Counted from the stretch's first letter, positions 27,782 to 37,255 are shown. The stretch is 64,000 nucleotides of DNA from Roseiflexus castenholzii DSM 13941 (GCF_000017805.1 NC_009767.1:4877001-4941000); one strand, 5' to 3'. Notes: generated by a model from the letters alone, not told the origin. A program made the numbers and translations.

Positions 27782-27887
27782 CAGAAGTCACATTGCACGC
27801 ATCCCATGATTCTGGTAGAATCAGAGCAAGAACTGGCATATCCGGCGCCAGTGCCTATCCATTCTGGAATCGACAAAGGAGGCTGCT

Positions 27888-28250
27888 CTGATCCAGGAAC
27901 AGGCCGTAGAGGCGACAGAAATTGCGCGGCGGGCAGTGGCGCTCGCCGAAGACAAACAGGCCAGCAATATCGTGCTGCTGGACTTGCGCCGGCTGAACAC
28001 AGTCGCAGATTATTTCGTCATCTGCACCGGCGGCAGTGAACGCCAACTCAAAGCGATCACCGAGTCGATTGACGAAGGTCTTGCCCGTGAATACGACCTT
28101 CAGCCGCGCATCGAAGGGACAGCCGACACAGGTTGGGTGCTCCTCGACTATGGTGACGTTGTCGTCCACATTTTTTCTGTCGAACTGCGCGACCGTTATC
28201 GGCTTGAACGGCTGTGGAGCAAAGCGACCCCGGTTGTTGTCTTACAATAG
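27888..28250 (+). CDS. rsfS: Ribosomal silencing factor RsfS
   Basis: RsfS binds uL14 on the large subunit and blocks subunit joining when growth slows. The core LAEDKQASNIVLLDLRRLNTVADYFVICTGGSERQ and the later TGWVLLDYGDVVVHIF are diagnostic. I place the start at the CTG at 27888: it has a perfect AAAGGAGG five bases upstream, and it adds the N-terminal helix (IQEQAVEATEIARRAV) normal for the family. The first alternative is a GTG at 27936 without a good site. With CTG the protein has 120 residues. The frame is certain; the start is inferred. Confidence 0.93.
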   Translation: MIQEQAVEATEIARRAVALAEDKQASNIVLLDLRRLNTVADYFVICTGGSERQLKAITESIDEGLAREYDLQPRIEGTADTGWVLLDYGDVVVHIFSVELRDRYRLERLWSKATPVVVLQ

Positions 28251-28259
28251 GGAACATTA

Positions 28260-28451
28260 ATGATGAACGCCAGCAAACGCACCCACTACGTCATTTTCGG
28301 TCTCGGCGCTGCCGTCGGTAGCGCCGTTGGCCTTGTTCTGGGATCGATCCTGACATACTGGCTGGGGGAAGGAACGGTGCGCCTGATCCAGCGCGCGTTC
28401 CGACGCTTGAGCGGCGGTGATCGCCCAAACTTCGAGATGCTGTTGCAATAA
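28260..28451 (+). CDS. Small single- or double-span membrane protein
   Basis: 63 residues starting MMNASKRTHYVIFGLG, 9 bases after rsfS, with GGGAACA upstream. Residues 11-37 form a glycine-rich membrane segment (GAAVGSAVGLVLGSILTYWLG). The basic C-terminal part RLIQRAFRRLSGGDR would face the cytoplasm. I recognise no family. Position and spacing suggest it is cotranscribed with rsfS. Confidence 0.7.
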   Translation: MMNASKRTHYVIFGLGAAVGSAVGLVLGSILTYWLGEGTVRLIQRAFRRLSGGDRPNFEMLLQ

Positions 28452-28460
28452 AACATCAAG

Positions 28461-28485
28461 CCCAGGAGGGCGTATGCCCCCTGGG
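28461..28485 (-). terminator. Terminator hairpin between sucD and the 63-residue gene
   Basis: CCCAGGAGGGC and GCCCCCTGGG form a strong stem with a short GTAT loop. On the minus strand it is followed by TTGATGTTTTATTG, a T-rich run, so it fits a Rho-independent terminator of sucD. It may act in both directions, since the plus-strand gene ends 9 bases before it. Confidence 0.7.
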
Positions 28486-28508
28486 ACTGGTTGAATACGC
28501 TACGCGCC

Positions 28509-29381
28509 CTACATACTCTCCTTGACCAATTGCGCAATATCGGTTGGCAGCCGCGCCACACGCACGCCAACGGCTTCGAGCGCGGCGATTTTTTCCTGGG
28601 CGGTGCCCTCGCCTCCCGTGATGATTGCGCCGGCATGCCCCATGCGCTTACCCGGAGGCGCCGTCTGCCCGGCAATGAAACCGACAACCGGCTTCGTTAC
28701 GTGCGCCTGAATATATCGCGCCGCGTCGATTTCCGCTGCACCGCCGATCTCGCCGATCAGCACAATCGCTTCGGTTTCCGGGTCAGCCTGAAACATCTCC
28801 AGCACATCGACAAACGACGTTCCGATGATCGGGTCACCGCCAATACCGACGATCGTCGTCTGCCCCAACCCGATCCGCGTCAGCGCATCGACCGCCTCAT
28901 ATGTGAGCGTACCGCTCTTCGACACCACGCCAACCGGTCCGGGGGAGGCGATGTTGCCCGGAATAATCCCCACCTTCGCCTGAGCGGGAGTGAGCAACCC
29001 CGGACAGTTGGGACCGATCAGGCGCGCGCCATGCTCACGAATGAACGCATACGTCGCCACCATATCGTTCGCCGGAATGCCCTCGGTGATGCACACGATC
29101 AACGGAATGCCCGCCGCTGCCGCCTCGCGCATCGCATCCGGCGCAAACGCCGCCGGAACATAAATGACCGACACATTGGCGCCCGTCTGCTTCACGGCTT
29201 CTGCAACCGTGTTGAAAACCGGCACCCTGCCGTCGATCGCGGTCTGCCCGCCACGACCAGGCGTGACACCTGCCACCACATTCGTGCCATACGCAATCAT
29301 CTGGCGCGTATGAAACTCTCCCTCGCGCCCGGTGATGCCTTGCACGAGCAAACGGGTGTTCTTATCGACCAGAATGCTCAC
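28509..29381 (-). CDS. sucD: Succinyl-CoA synthetase, alpha subunit
   Basis: 290 residues. The enzyme interconverts succinyl-CoA and succinate with formation of a nucleoside triphosphate. The CoA-binding part shows VQGITGREGEFH and GVTPGRGGQ, then GPNCPGLLTP, SKSGTLTYE, GIGGDPIIGT and the phosphorylated His in RMGHAGAII. The beta subunit gene is not in the window. In this organism the enzyme serves the TCA cycle and could link to the 3-hydroxypropionate cycle expected in Roseiflexus, which is family knowledge and not visible here. Confidence 0.97.
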   Translation of the reverse strand: MSILVDKNTRLLVQGITGREGEFHTRQMIAYGTNVVAGVTPGRGGQTAIDGRVPVFNTVAEAVKQTGANVSVIYVPAAFAPDAMREAAAAGIPLIVCITEGIPANDMVATYAFIREHGARLIGPNCPGLLTPAQAKVGIIPGNIASPGPVGVVSKSGTLTYEAVDALTRIGLGQTTIVGIGGDPIIGTSFVDVLEMFQADPETEAIVLIGEIGGAAEIDAARYIQAHVTKPVVGFIAGQTAPPGKRMGHAGAIITGGEGTAQEKIAALEAVGVRVARLPTDIAQLVKESM

Positions 29382-29457
29382 AGGTCGCCTCCTTACCCTC
29401 TACTGCTCCCGCGCTGTGCGCGCGATGGTAGCACATTTTTACCCTTCTGACAACTCT

Positions 29458-30180
29458 TTACCGTTCCCCAAAAATGGCCCGCCCGATCCGCACGATGGTC
29501 GCCCCTTCTTCAATGGCGACTTCAAAGTCATCGGTCATACCCATCGACAGGTCGCGCCAGGCGGTTGCGGGGAAACGCAGCGCCAGGGAGTCGCGCAGGC
29601 GTCGCGCGGCGCGGAAGACCGGACGCGCCTGTTCCGGGTCGGGTCCCCAGGGCGCGATGGTCATTAACCCGCGCACCTCAAGGTGCGGCAACGCCAGGAT
29701 CTGCTCGACATCGGCGCAAAAACGATCATAGACATCGGGCAGCGTTTCCCAGTGGCACAGATCGAACCCGGATTTGGTCATCTCACCAGAAACATTCACC
29801 TGTAAGAGCACCGGCAGACGATCTGTCGTTTCGGCTGCGTGGCGGTCGAGTATCTGCGCCAGGCGCAGGCTATCGACCGAATGCACCATGTCGAACAATG
29901 TGGCGGCTTTTTTTGCCTTGTTGGTTTGCAAATGCCCGATCAGGTGCAAGGTCAGGCGGCGGCGGTCCGCCGCAAGCGCCGACATTTTGGCTTCCGCCTC
30001 CTGCACCCGATTTTCGCCGATCTCGTGCAATCCGGCTGCCAGTGCCGCACGGATCGCCTCTACCGGCTGCGCCTTCGTTACTCCCACCAGGCGAATCGCA
30101 GCGGGATCGCGGTTCGCGCGGCGCGCAGCGGCAGCAATCCGCTCGCGCACTGCGGACAATCGTTCAATGAGCGTCTCCAT
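29458..30180 (-). CDS. PLP homeostasis protein, YggS/PLPBP family
   Basis: 240 residues. It is a cytosolic PLP-binding TIM-barrel protein without known catalysis that buffers PLP. The binding Lys is K36 in LVGVTKAQP; IGENRVQEA, HLIGHLQTNK, VNVSGEMTKSGF, GLMTIAP and SMGMTDDFEVAIEEG follow as in the family. It is divergent from the phosphatase gene, with a 63-base gap that must hold both promoters. Confidence 0.95.
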   Translation of the reverse strand: METLIERLSAVRERIAAAARRANRDPAAIRLVGVTKAQPVEAIRAALAAGLHEIGENRVQEAEAKMSALAADRRRLTLHLIGHLQTNKAKKAATLFDMVHSVDSLRLAQILDRHAAETTDRLPVLLQVNVSGEMTKSGFDLCHWETLPDVYDRFCADVEQILALPHLEVRGLMTIAPWGPDPEQARPVFRAARRLRDSLALRFPATAWRDLSMGMTDDFEVAIEEGATIVRIGRAIFGER

Positions 30181-30243
30181 GAACTATGGTATACTTTCTG
30201 TCAAATGCAACCTTCCTGACGCCATGATACACCAGGAGCGCAG

Positions 30244-30732
30244 GTGAGCGGCACAAACGCCAGAGTCATCGGGGTTCTGTTTGTTTGCACGGGGAATATC
30301 TGCCGTTCCCCCATGGCAGAGGGCATCTTCCGTCATTATGTCGAGCAGTCGGGATTAAGCGGGCGGATCAAAACCGACTCAGCCGGCACCGGCGCCTGGA
30401 ACGTCGGCGATCCGCCGCATCCGGGAGTCACGGCGCTGCTCGCCGAACGCGGCATTCGCTATGCCCATCGCGCGCGTGTCGTCCATCCCGACGATTTTAC
30501 GCGCTTCGACTATATCGTTGCCGCCGAGCGCGCTCACCTCGAAACCCTGCACCGCATGGCCGGCAGTTCACTTGTGCGTCTCAGCCTGCTCCTCGACTAC
30601 GCGCCCGATCTCGGACTGCGCGATATTCCCGACCCTTACTACAACGGGCGCTTCCGTGAAGTTCACGGCATGATCGACCGCGCCTGCCGCGGGCTGCTGG
30701 AGCATATCATCAAGGTTGAACGTCTGAAATAA
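30244..30732 (+). CDS. Low-molecular-weight protein-tyrosine phosphatase
   Basis: 162 residues from a GTG at 30244 preceded by AGGAGCGCAG. The catalytic loop is C15-TGNIC-R21-S (VCTGNICRSPMAEG), and the general acid Asp lies in DIPDPYY near residue 125. The usual DxSxGTGxW-like segment appears as TDSAGTGAWN. It may act on protein tyrosine or arginine phosphate, which sequence cannot separate. Confidence 0.95.
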   Translation: MSGTNARVIGVLFVCTGNICRSPMAEGIFRHYVEQSGLSGRIKTDSAGTGAWNVGDPPHPGVTALLAERGIRYAHRARVVHPDDFTRFDYIVAAERAHLETLHRMAGSSLVRLSLLLDYAPDLGLRDIPDPYYNGRFREVHGMIDRACRGLLEHIIKVERLK

Positions 30733-30766
30733 GGATAGCGAAAGCGCGGTCTATTATCCACGGCGT

Positions 30767-31840
30767 ATGAAACGGCGAGACCCCACATCATCGATCCATC
30801 GTTCAACTCTTTCTTGCATCGCTGTTGCCGCAATCTCCTGCCTCGTTGGCGCAATTGTTGTTTATGTCAAACTGATGAGACATTCGTTCGACCCCCTCAT
30901 TTTTGCAGAAATTGACGGCTATTTTGTCTATCATCTGGCGCGATCGCTGCCTTCATTAGAAGCCAACCTCGATCTGCCAGCATATCGCGCACAGCGTATT
31001 CTTCTGCCATTCCTGGCCGCACCGTTTGGTGCGTTCATCCCGTGGGCGATTATCAGCATTAACCTGGGTGCGCTGGCAACCGGGTCCTATGCACTGGCTT
31101 GCATCGCGCTGCAATACCGACTGTCACCACTTATCGGCGTCGTGTTCGGGCTGTGGATCGGTTCGCTCTTCGCACTTCAGTTCAATCTCACCGAAATACT
31201 GACCTACGCGCTTGTCCTCTGTGGCATTGCACTGTATGAATCGCACCGACCAGCGCCCGCAGCAATCATGTTCGGTCTTGCTATTCTTGCGAAAGAAACA
31301 GCGATTCTTTATCCGGTCGCCTTGATCATCTCTCATATACGCACCCAACCCTGGAGACAGCAGGCGCTTTTCGGGCTGCTCTCTCTGGGACCTGGCGCGC
31401 TCTGGCAACTGGCCCTGATTGTGCTGCTAGGACAAAGCGGGTTGACGGCCGCCTTTCAGGCTGGCGCCCCGGCAGATCGGATGGTTCCGTTGATTGGACT
31501 GCTTACGACTCCAATGCGGGCGCCAGACTTCTGGATTGCGCAAGTGCTCTGGGTTTTTGTGCCATCACTGGGAGCGGTGTGTTGGGGATTGATTGCCCTG
31601 CTGCGCAACAGTGAGCGAACCTCTCCGGCGAGTTGGACATTGCTTTTCAATGGTCTCTTCGTGCTCGCGCTCCCTGCGCCATCGTGTGAATATATGGTCC
31701 ACTCAGCGCGCATTGCGCTGGCTGTCGTCGTCGCCCTTACGTGGGCTATCATTCGTATGCAGCGCCCAACACTCGCCCTGGCGTGGTGCGGGTTCCTGCT
31801 GGCGCCACTGACATTGTTCAGACCCGACGCCTATTTTTAG
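30767..31840 (+). CDS. Polytopic membrane protein, GT-C-like
   Basis: 357 residues with about nine hydrophobic helices. After the first helix there is a loop FDPLIFAEIDGYFVYHL, acidic in the position where GT-C glycosyltransferases bind metal and lipid sugar. YRAQRILLPFLAAP and ILAKETAILYP are typical of poorly characterised Chloroflexi mannosyltransferase-like proteins. I place it only as a probable membrane glycosyltransferase. Its A+T content looks a little higher than that of adjacent genes. It ends 3 bases before the bchZ stop, convergent with it. Confidence 0.65.
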   Translation: MKRRDPTSSIHRSTLSCIAVAAISCLVGAIVVYVKLMRHSFDPLIFAEIDGYFVYHLARSLPSLEANLDLPAYRAQRILLPFLAAPFGAFIPWAIISINLGALATGSYALACIALQYRLSPLIGVVFGLWIGSLFALQFNLTEILTYALVLCGIALYESHRPAPAAIMFGLAILAKETAILYPVALIISHIRTQPWRQQALFGLLSLGPGALWQLALIVLLGQSGLTAAFQAGAPADRMVPLIGLLTTPMRAPDFWIAQVLWVFVPSLGAVCWGLIALLRNSERTSPASWTLLFNGLFVLALPAPSCEYMVHSARIALAVVVALTWAIIRMQRPTLALAWCGFLLAPLTLFRPDAYF

Positions 31841-31843
31841 GCT

Positions 31844-33325
31844 TCACATCCCGGCATTCGCCAGCGCCTCGCGCACGAGATCGGGGGTGATTTCCTTGAG
31901 CGAACGCTCGCGCGCCAGCGCCTCGACCTGCATCTGCATCTGGCGGCTCGCCGAAATGCGCGGAATGTAGGGCAGTTTTTCCAGCGCATCATCAAGCACC
32001 GCCTTCGCTTCGAGCGACCAGGGGAGGTTCCCCGGCGCCGCCTCGATCTTCGGCGGACCGCCGCGCATCATGCTGTACGCCTGATCGACCGGCAGGAAGT
32101 TGAACAGGGTATCGTACAACCCGTTGACGATCTCCTGCACCACATAGACCGCGCCACGATACCCCATAAACGGCGTGCCGACCGCGCGACGCACGGTTGG
32201 TCCGGGAAACGACGCCATGAAGAAACGCGCAAACTTTGCTCCTGCTTCGGACAGATAGATTTTCTCGTTGATCGAGCCAAAAACGAACGCCGGAGCACGG
32301 CGGTGCAGCATCTGGCGAATCTCGTCATTATCCGGGTCGTCGGGGCGCCGAGGGCGCGCAGACACGAACGCGATCTTCATACCCAACTCATCTCCCAGAT
32401 AGCGCGCCAACCCTTCGGCATACGACCGCCCGGCAACAATGCCGACATCAGTCGTGCCAAACCAGTCGCCCTGCGGTCCGCGCCATAGATCCCACACGGC
32501 GCGCAATGTGGTGCGTTTTTCGCCGGCAATGAATGCTTCCGCCTGTTCGGAAGTCCCCAGCAGGCGACCAATTTCGCGCACAAATGCCGTGGTTTCACGC
32601 ATACCGAACGGCGCATAGAGCCACGGTTGACCGAGCATCCCCGCCAGACCCGCGCCGAACTCACGGTACATGACCACATTGACCTGCGCGGCCGCCAGGC
32701 GCGGTGTATCCGCCAGCGTCGCCTCCATCGGATAGACCAGATTGATCCGCCCGCCGGCGCCGATGATCAGGCGTTTGACCTCCTCCAGGTCCGACGGCGA
32801 GTTGAAGCATCCATAGGTTGGACCGATGATGTTGACCGTGCCCGGCGCCGGTTGGACTCCGGCGCCATGGGGCGCGCCAAACTGCTCCCACAGCCAGCGC
32901 AGCACGCGGTCGCGCCCAGCCCATTCGTCTTCTGAGAGCGAGTTGCTCCAGTAGAAGCGCGTTCCTTCGCCAAGGGTCGCCACCACCGACGACAGATCGG
33001 CGCCAATCATTTCACTCTCGGCGGTCGAAATGACGATCACCTGTTTACCATCGAGCACGCCGCCGGCACGAAGATTCTCATACGTCCAGCGCACTTTATC
33101 GCTGGTGCCTTTCCCACCGACCTCCTGTTCAGTAATCGTCGCCGGAGTCATATTCTCGATATGGGGAACGGCGTCGGTGTAATCGGGAACCGCCGTCGCC
33201 ACCAGGTTGAAACACCCAACCGGCGCATCGGCAATCACATGAACATCCGGCATGGCGCACATCGTCCACACCGCTGCCCAGTACCCGGATGTATCGGACA
33301 GATCGCGAATCAGTGCAGGGGGCAT
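31844..33325 (-). CDS. bchZ: Chlorophyllide a reductase, subunit Z
   Basis: 493 residues. With BchY and BchX it forms the nitrogenase-like enzyme that reduces the C7-C8 bond of chlorophyllide a. The N-terminal SGYWAAVWTMCAMPDVHVIADAPVGCFNLVATAVPDYTD is that of BchZ rather than BchB, and C38 is a likely cluster ligand. The C-terminal 60 residues (LPWSLEAKAVLDDALEKLP onward) form the PCP_red-type domain shared with BchB. The start follows the bchY stop by six bases. Confidence 0.95.
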   Translation of the reverse strand: MPPALIRDLSDTSGYWAAVWTMCAMPDVHVIADAPVGCFNLVATAVPDYTDAVPHIENMTPATITEQEVGGKGTSDKVRWTYENLRAGGVLDGKQVIVISTAESEMIGADLSSVVATLGEGTRFYWSNSLSEDEWAGRDRVLRWLWEQFGAPHGAGVQPAPGTVNIIGPTYGCFNSPSDLEEVKRLIIGAGGRINLVYPMEATLADTPRLAAAQVNVVMYREFGAGLAGMLGQPWLYAPFGMRETTAFVREIGRLLGTSEQAEAFIAGEKRTTLRAVWDLWRGPQGDWFGTTDVGIVAGRSYAEGLARYLGDELGMKIAFVSARPRRPDDPDNDEIRQMLHRRAPAFVFGSINEKIYLSEAGAKFARFFMASFPGPTVRRAVGTPFMGYRGAVYVVQEIVNGLYDTLFNFLPVDQAYSMMRGGPPKIEAAPGNLPWSLEAKAVLDDALEKLPYIPRISASRQMQMQVEALARERSLKEITPDLVREALANAGM

Positions 33326-33331
33326 AGCCGA

Positions 33332-34600
33332 TCACTCCGCAAAAAAGGCAAGCATCTCACGATAGCGGTTGGCGCGCTCCAACGTTTCTGCCACGAACCC
33401 AATCGTCGCAGCCATGCCGCCGCTCAGGAAGAAGGGACGCGACGCCAGTTGATTGGTGAAATACATCGCCGGAATGCCGCGCTCTTTCGCCGCAGCCGCA
33501 AACGGCGTCGTGCCCAATACGAAATCGGGCGCATACCGGTCGAGCGCCGCCATATCCTCTTCCAGCGCCTTGCGATAGGCAACCTCCTGCGTCCCACGCG
33601 CTTTCAACCACAGTTCATCGGGGAGCGACAGCGGATCGACGCCAATCGAGGTGGAGACATACGGAACCTCGGCGCCCGCCTCGACCAGCAACCGCGCATA
33701 CGCCAGTTCGGTGCCTTCGTAGCCGGTCACCAACACCCGCGCACCCTTGAGCGACTTTGCCGCCAGCACCGCCTGCGCCTTCTCGCGTTCCTCTTCCGCC
33801 ACCCGATCAACCAGCGCCGGATCGAGGTCGAGCAAAGCGCCAATCGACTTGAGCCAGGCATAGGCGCCGCTAATGCCCACCGGCGCACCGCCAGCCACCG
33901 ATGCGCCCCATTCACGATACAGGCGCGTCACGCCCTTATAGAACGGATGGAGCGGCGCCAGCACCGCTGCGCGACCGGCGCGCCGCAGGTCATCGATTGA
34001 GCGTCCCGGCAACGCAATCGTCGCCTCGACCCCCATACGCCGCAGGATGGCGTCAATCGCCAGTTGATCGGCGGGAAAGACCTCGCCGAGCACCACAACG
34101 GTGCGTTCCTCGCGTGGACTTTCGCGATCGCCCAATCGCCGCAGCAACGCTTCGAGCGCCACATCCTTGGCTTCGGGATGTGAGTGGATCGCATAGGCGG
34201 GCACGCGCACCAGCACCACCTCGGCATCGCCAACCTTGCGCGGCAGCAATTCCTCCGGCATGCCTGCCGTTTCAGCCACACAGAGCGACACGACCGGCAC
34301 CAGGCGGCACCCTGGCTCACGCGCCGCTGCCTCAATCGCCATGCGCGTCCCTTCGACGACCTCGCCGGAGTATAACTCGGCGCTGCCAAGCGTCGGCGCC
34401 AGGATCGACTTGCGCGCACCGTAGAAGTGGGTCACAAAGGTCAAGCCGTACAGACACCCCGTATCGGTGGCCATTACAGGGTGCGACCCCTCGATCCGGC
34501 TCAGAATGCGCAACGAACCGAACGCCGGGCACATCGACTGCGGATGCAGTTTGCACGTGTGTCCCTGCGGCTGCTCAGCGCTCAGCGCGATTGGCTCCAT
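33332..34600 (-). CDS. bchY: Chlorophyllide a reductase, subunit Y
   Basis: 422 residues from the ATG at 34600, which has AAAGGTG upstream; a GTG at 34609 is less well placed. Candidate cluster cysteines are C16 (HTCKLH), C24 (QSMCPAFGSL) and C49 (DTGCLYGLTF), followed by THFYGARKS. It pairs with BchZ as the catalytic heterotetramer and receives electrons from BchX. bchY and bchZ are tightly spaced. Array 3 and a 63-residue gene separate them from the bchX side. Confidence 0.95.
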   Translation of the reverse strand: MEPIALSAEQPQGHTCKLHPQSMCPAFGSLRILSRIEGSHPVMATDTGCLYGLTFVTHFYGARKSILAPTLGSAELYSGEVVEGTRMAIEAAAREPGCRLVPVVSLCVAETAGMPEELLPRKVGDAEVVLVRVPAYAIHSHPEAKDVALEALLRRLGDRESPREERTVVVLGEVFPADQLAIDAILRRMGVEATIALPGRSIDDLRRAGRAAVLAPLHPFYKGVTRLYREWGASVAGGAPVGISGAYAWLKSIGALLDLDPALVDRVAEEEREKAQAVLAAKSLKGARVLVTGYEGTELAYARLLVEAGAEVPYVSTSIGVDPLSLPDELWLKARGTQEVAYRKALEEDMAALDRYAPDFVLGTTPFAAAAKERGIPAMYFTNQLASRPFFLSGGMAATIGFVAETLERANRYREMLAFFAE

Positions 34601-34840
34601 GGAACGCACCTTTCAGATCACAGAGAGAACCAGAGAATGACGGAGATAAAGAGGTGACAAACATCACAAAAATCACGACATACTCTTTACTACAATCTCA
34701 AAGGAAAGATTGCGCTTATGCGCATCTTTCCACAAGAACCAGAGAACCCTCATGGAAACGCCCGCCCAACCGCCAGGCAACCCTTCAGACCCCTGAAACC
34801 ACCATTGCAGGTCCCCGGTTCCGGTTTCTCATAGACCCCA

Positions 34841-35421
34841 ACCCCTCACGCCTCGCGCCTCTCGCCTCTCGCCTCACCCCTCGCGCCTCGCCACCAATGC
34901 GAGATACATCTCGCGCGACGCCACGGTCGGGCCCCTCGCGCCTCGTCCCTCTCGCCTCACCACAAACGCGAGATACATCTCGCGCTACGCCATTGCCGGG
35001 ACCCTCACCTCTCGCGCCTCGCGCCTCACCCCTCGCCACCAATGCGAGATACATCTCGCGCGACGCCACGGTCGGGCCCCTCGCGCCTCGTCCCTCTCGC
35101 CTCACCACAAACGCGAGATAAATCTCGCGCTACGCCATTGCCGGGACCCTCTCGCCTCTCGCGCCTCTCGCCTCACGCCTCGCGCCTCGCGCCTCGCCAC
35201 AAATGCGAGATAAATCTCGCGCTACGCCACTGCCGGGTCCCTCGCCCCGCGCGCCTCGCGCCTCGCCACAAATGCGAGATAAATCTCGCGCTACGCCACT
35301 GCCGGGACCCTCGCGCCTCGCACCTCGCGCCTCGCGCCTCTCGCCTCGCGCCTCGCACCTCGCGCCTCGCGCCTCGCGCCTCGCGCCTCGCGCCTCTCGC
35401 CTCTCGCCTCTCGCCTCACCC
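34841..35421 (-). repeat. Heptamer-hairpin array 3 (6 hairpin units)
   Basis: On the minus strand these are GAG-type heptamers with six hairpins, four with the TT/AA loop family and the rest with the GT/AC loop family or hybrids. The array begins at the stop codon of the 63-residue gene (35422) and ends about 240 bases before bchY, counting in the direction of transcription. Orientation matches that gene. Confidence 0.93.
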
Positions 35422-35613
35422 CTAACCCTGCTCCGGCTCATTCGCCTTTGCGGGGTCGAGCCGCAGATAGGCGGACGTCGCCTGCTTATCGGTGAAACGC
35501 GCCGCAATAATGAAGCCGAGGATCACCGCCGCCAGCGGCACGAAACAGAGCGCATATCCCGACCAGACGGGCCAGGGAGACGGCTCCGCTTGCAGAAGAA
35601 TCAGAAAGTCCAT
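35422..35613 (-). CDS. 63-residue single-span membrane protein in the bch region
   Basis: MDFLILLQAEPSPWPVWSGYALCFVPLAAVILGFIIAARF and a polar tail (TDKQATSAYLRLDPAKANEPEQG). One membrane helix covers about residues 19-41. GGAGAGGTGC lies upstream of the ATG at 35613, a convincing site. It sits between the DUF169 gene (90 bases upstream) and bchY. I do not recognise the family. Location suggests a role in membrane-bound pigment synthesis or electron supply, which is inference only. Confidence 0.75.
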   Translation of the reverse strand: MDFLILLQAEPSPWPVWSGYALCFVPLAAVILGFIIAARFTDKQATSAYLRLDPAKANEPEQG

Positions 35614-35702
35614 AGCACCTCTCCTTACCTGTCAGATAATGACCCGGACGTAACTCGTTCAACCTGTCCACGACCACAGCGTGCGCTGTCAACCTGCCAG
35701 CA

Positions 35703-36434
35703 TCACGATGCGTCGCCTCCATTCCGCACATGCGACGGCATAATCAACCGTCGCATCTCTTCAGGATCGATCCTGAAGTTTTCGATCAACTCGACGATAT
35801 ACCTGAAATGCTCGCGTGGCACGGCGATGAACATTTCGCCGGCCGCCACCCGGTTGTGCATCCGACCGCCGCCATCACCCGTTGTAAAGACGCTATTGCG
35901 TTTGAGGCGCGGCGTCGCAAAGATCGATGCACATGCCGACGGACCCAACTCACCGATCGGGAAGGTCCCCTCGCGCACCGACGCCGCACCGGCAATCTGC
36001 ATGGCATGCATCGGATCGGTGATGCAGACCAGCAGATCGACCGACACGCCTTCCGGCACGTCGTCGAGTGGCGCAGCCGCCAGTGCAGCAATCGATCCGG
36101 CGGGCAACACCGAACTCTGCGCCTTGTTGCGTCGAGCGCCTTCCTCTGTAAAAAAACCCTGCGCCATCGTCAGATACTGCCCCTCAACAATAAGGGACCC
36201 GGCGTCCGGCAACCAACCGAGGTGATACTGCCCTACCCAGCAATCGTGATGGTGCGCATCGACATACACTCGCCGTCCTGCTTCCGCTTCGCGAATAATC
36301 GCGCATGCCACGACGTTCGCCGGTTCATACCCCGGCGGCGGACCGTCTTCGCAATAGGTCACTGCGACCGGTCGCCGTTTGACCTTCATCCGCTCGACCA
36401 GCAGTGTGTTCAGGTATTTGAGATCACATTCCAT
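35703..36434 (-). CDS. DUF169-family protein
   Basis: 243 residues from the ATG at 36434 (MECDLKYLNTLLVERMKVKRRPVAVTYCED). The family is marked by PVAVTYCEDGPPPG, the central CWVGQYHLGW, LLVCITDPMHAMQIAGA and SACASIFATPRLKR, with conserved cysteines in CAIIREAE, HDCWVGQ and PSACAS. DUF169 proteins are found in many anaerobes, and their biochemistry is not established. Position between bchX and bchYZ on the same strand suggests a link to bacteriochlorophyll synthesis. The upstream extension of the frame reads into array 4 and is rejected. Confidence 0.85.
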   Translation of the reverse strand: MECDLKYLNTLLVERMKVKRRPVAVTYCEDGPPPGYEPANVVACAIIREAEAGRRVYVDAHHHDCWVGQYHLGWLPDAGSLIVEGQYLTMAQGFFTEEGARRNKAQSSVLPAGSIAALAAAPLDDVPEGVSVDLLVCITDPMHAMQIAGAASVREGTFPIGELGPSACASIFATPRLKRNSVFTTGDGGGRMHNRVAAGEMFIAVPREHFRYIVELIENFRIDPEEMRRLIMPSHVRNGGDAS

Positions 36435-36874
36435 AAATGACCGCCGCCGTGTGTACACGCAGGGTGATAGGCTTATGCCACACTCTCGCCTCTTCCCTCT
36501 CGCCTCTCGCCTCACCTCTCACCCCTCGCCTCTCCACAAATGCGAGATAAATCTCGCGCTATGCCATTGCCGGGCCCCTCTCGCCTCTCACCCCTCGCCT
36601 CTCGCCTTTCGCCTCTTGCCTCACTTCTCGTCTCTCCACAAATGCGAGATAAATCTCGTGCTATGCCATTGCCGGGCCCCTCTCGCCTCTCGCCTCTCGC
36701 CTCTCGCCTCTCGCCTCTCGCCTCTCGCCTCTCGCCTCTCGCCTCTCTCGCCTCTCGCCTCTCGCCTCTCGCCTCTCTCGCCTCACCTCTCGTCTCTCCA
36801 CAAATGCGAGATAAATCTCGCGCTATGCCATTGCCGAGATCCGCTCGCCTCGCCCCGCTCGCCTCGCCCCTCTC

Positions 36875-37023
36875 ATACCAATGACCGGTGACCATCCGGC
36901 ATGGTCACCCCGAGCAGCGCGAGGGGGCGTGCGCGACCCGCTTCGATTCCTCGCTGCGCTCGGAATGACAAGTCGCTGCGCTCGGAATGACACGCATACG
37001 GCATCGTCAATCGTCATTGGTAT
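36875..37023 (-). mobile_element. MITE-like element, copy 4
   Basis: 149 bases with both 11-bp ends (ATACCAATGAC and GTCATTGGTAT), in reverse orientation to copy 1. It has two 22-base core units. The stem GGTGACCAT-CCGGC-ATGGTCACC near the left end is perfect over nine base pairs. Confidence 0.82.
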
Positions 37024-37128
37024 CACCCCTCGCCTCGCCCCACTCGCCTCTCCACAAATGCGAGATAAATCTCGCGCTATGCCATTGCCGAGATCCGCTC
37101 GCCTCGCCCCGCTCGCCTCGCCCCTCTC

Positions 37129-37255
37129 ATACCAATGACCGGTGACCATCCGGCATGGTCACCCCGAGCAGCGCGAGGGGGCGTGCGCGACCCGCGCAGA
37201 TTCCTCGCTGCGCTCGGAATGACACGCATACGGCATCGTCAATCGTCATTGGTAT
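37129..37255 (-). mobile_element. MITE-like element, copy 5
   Basis: 127 bases with both inverted ends and one 22-base core unit. It is nearly identical to copy 6 and lies within the same 232-base composite repeat. Confidence 0.82.

Noticed and set aside
31844..33325. bchB (dark protochlorophyllide reductase) instead of bchZ
   Set aside because: Both share the C-terminal domain, but the N-terminal SGYWAAV and GCFNLVAT segments and the partner bchY fit bchZ.
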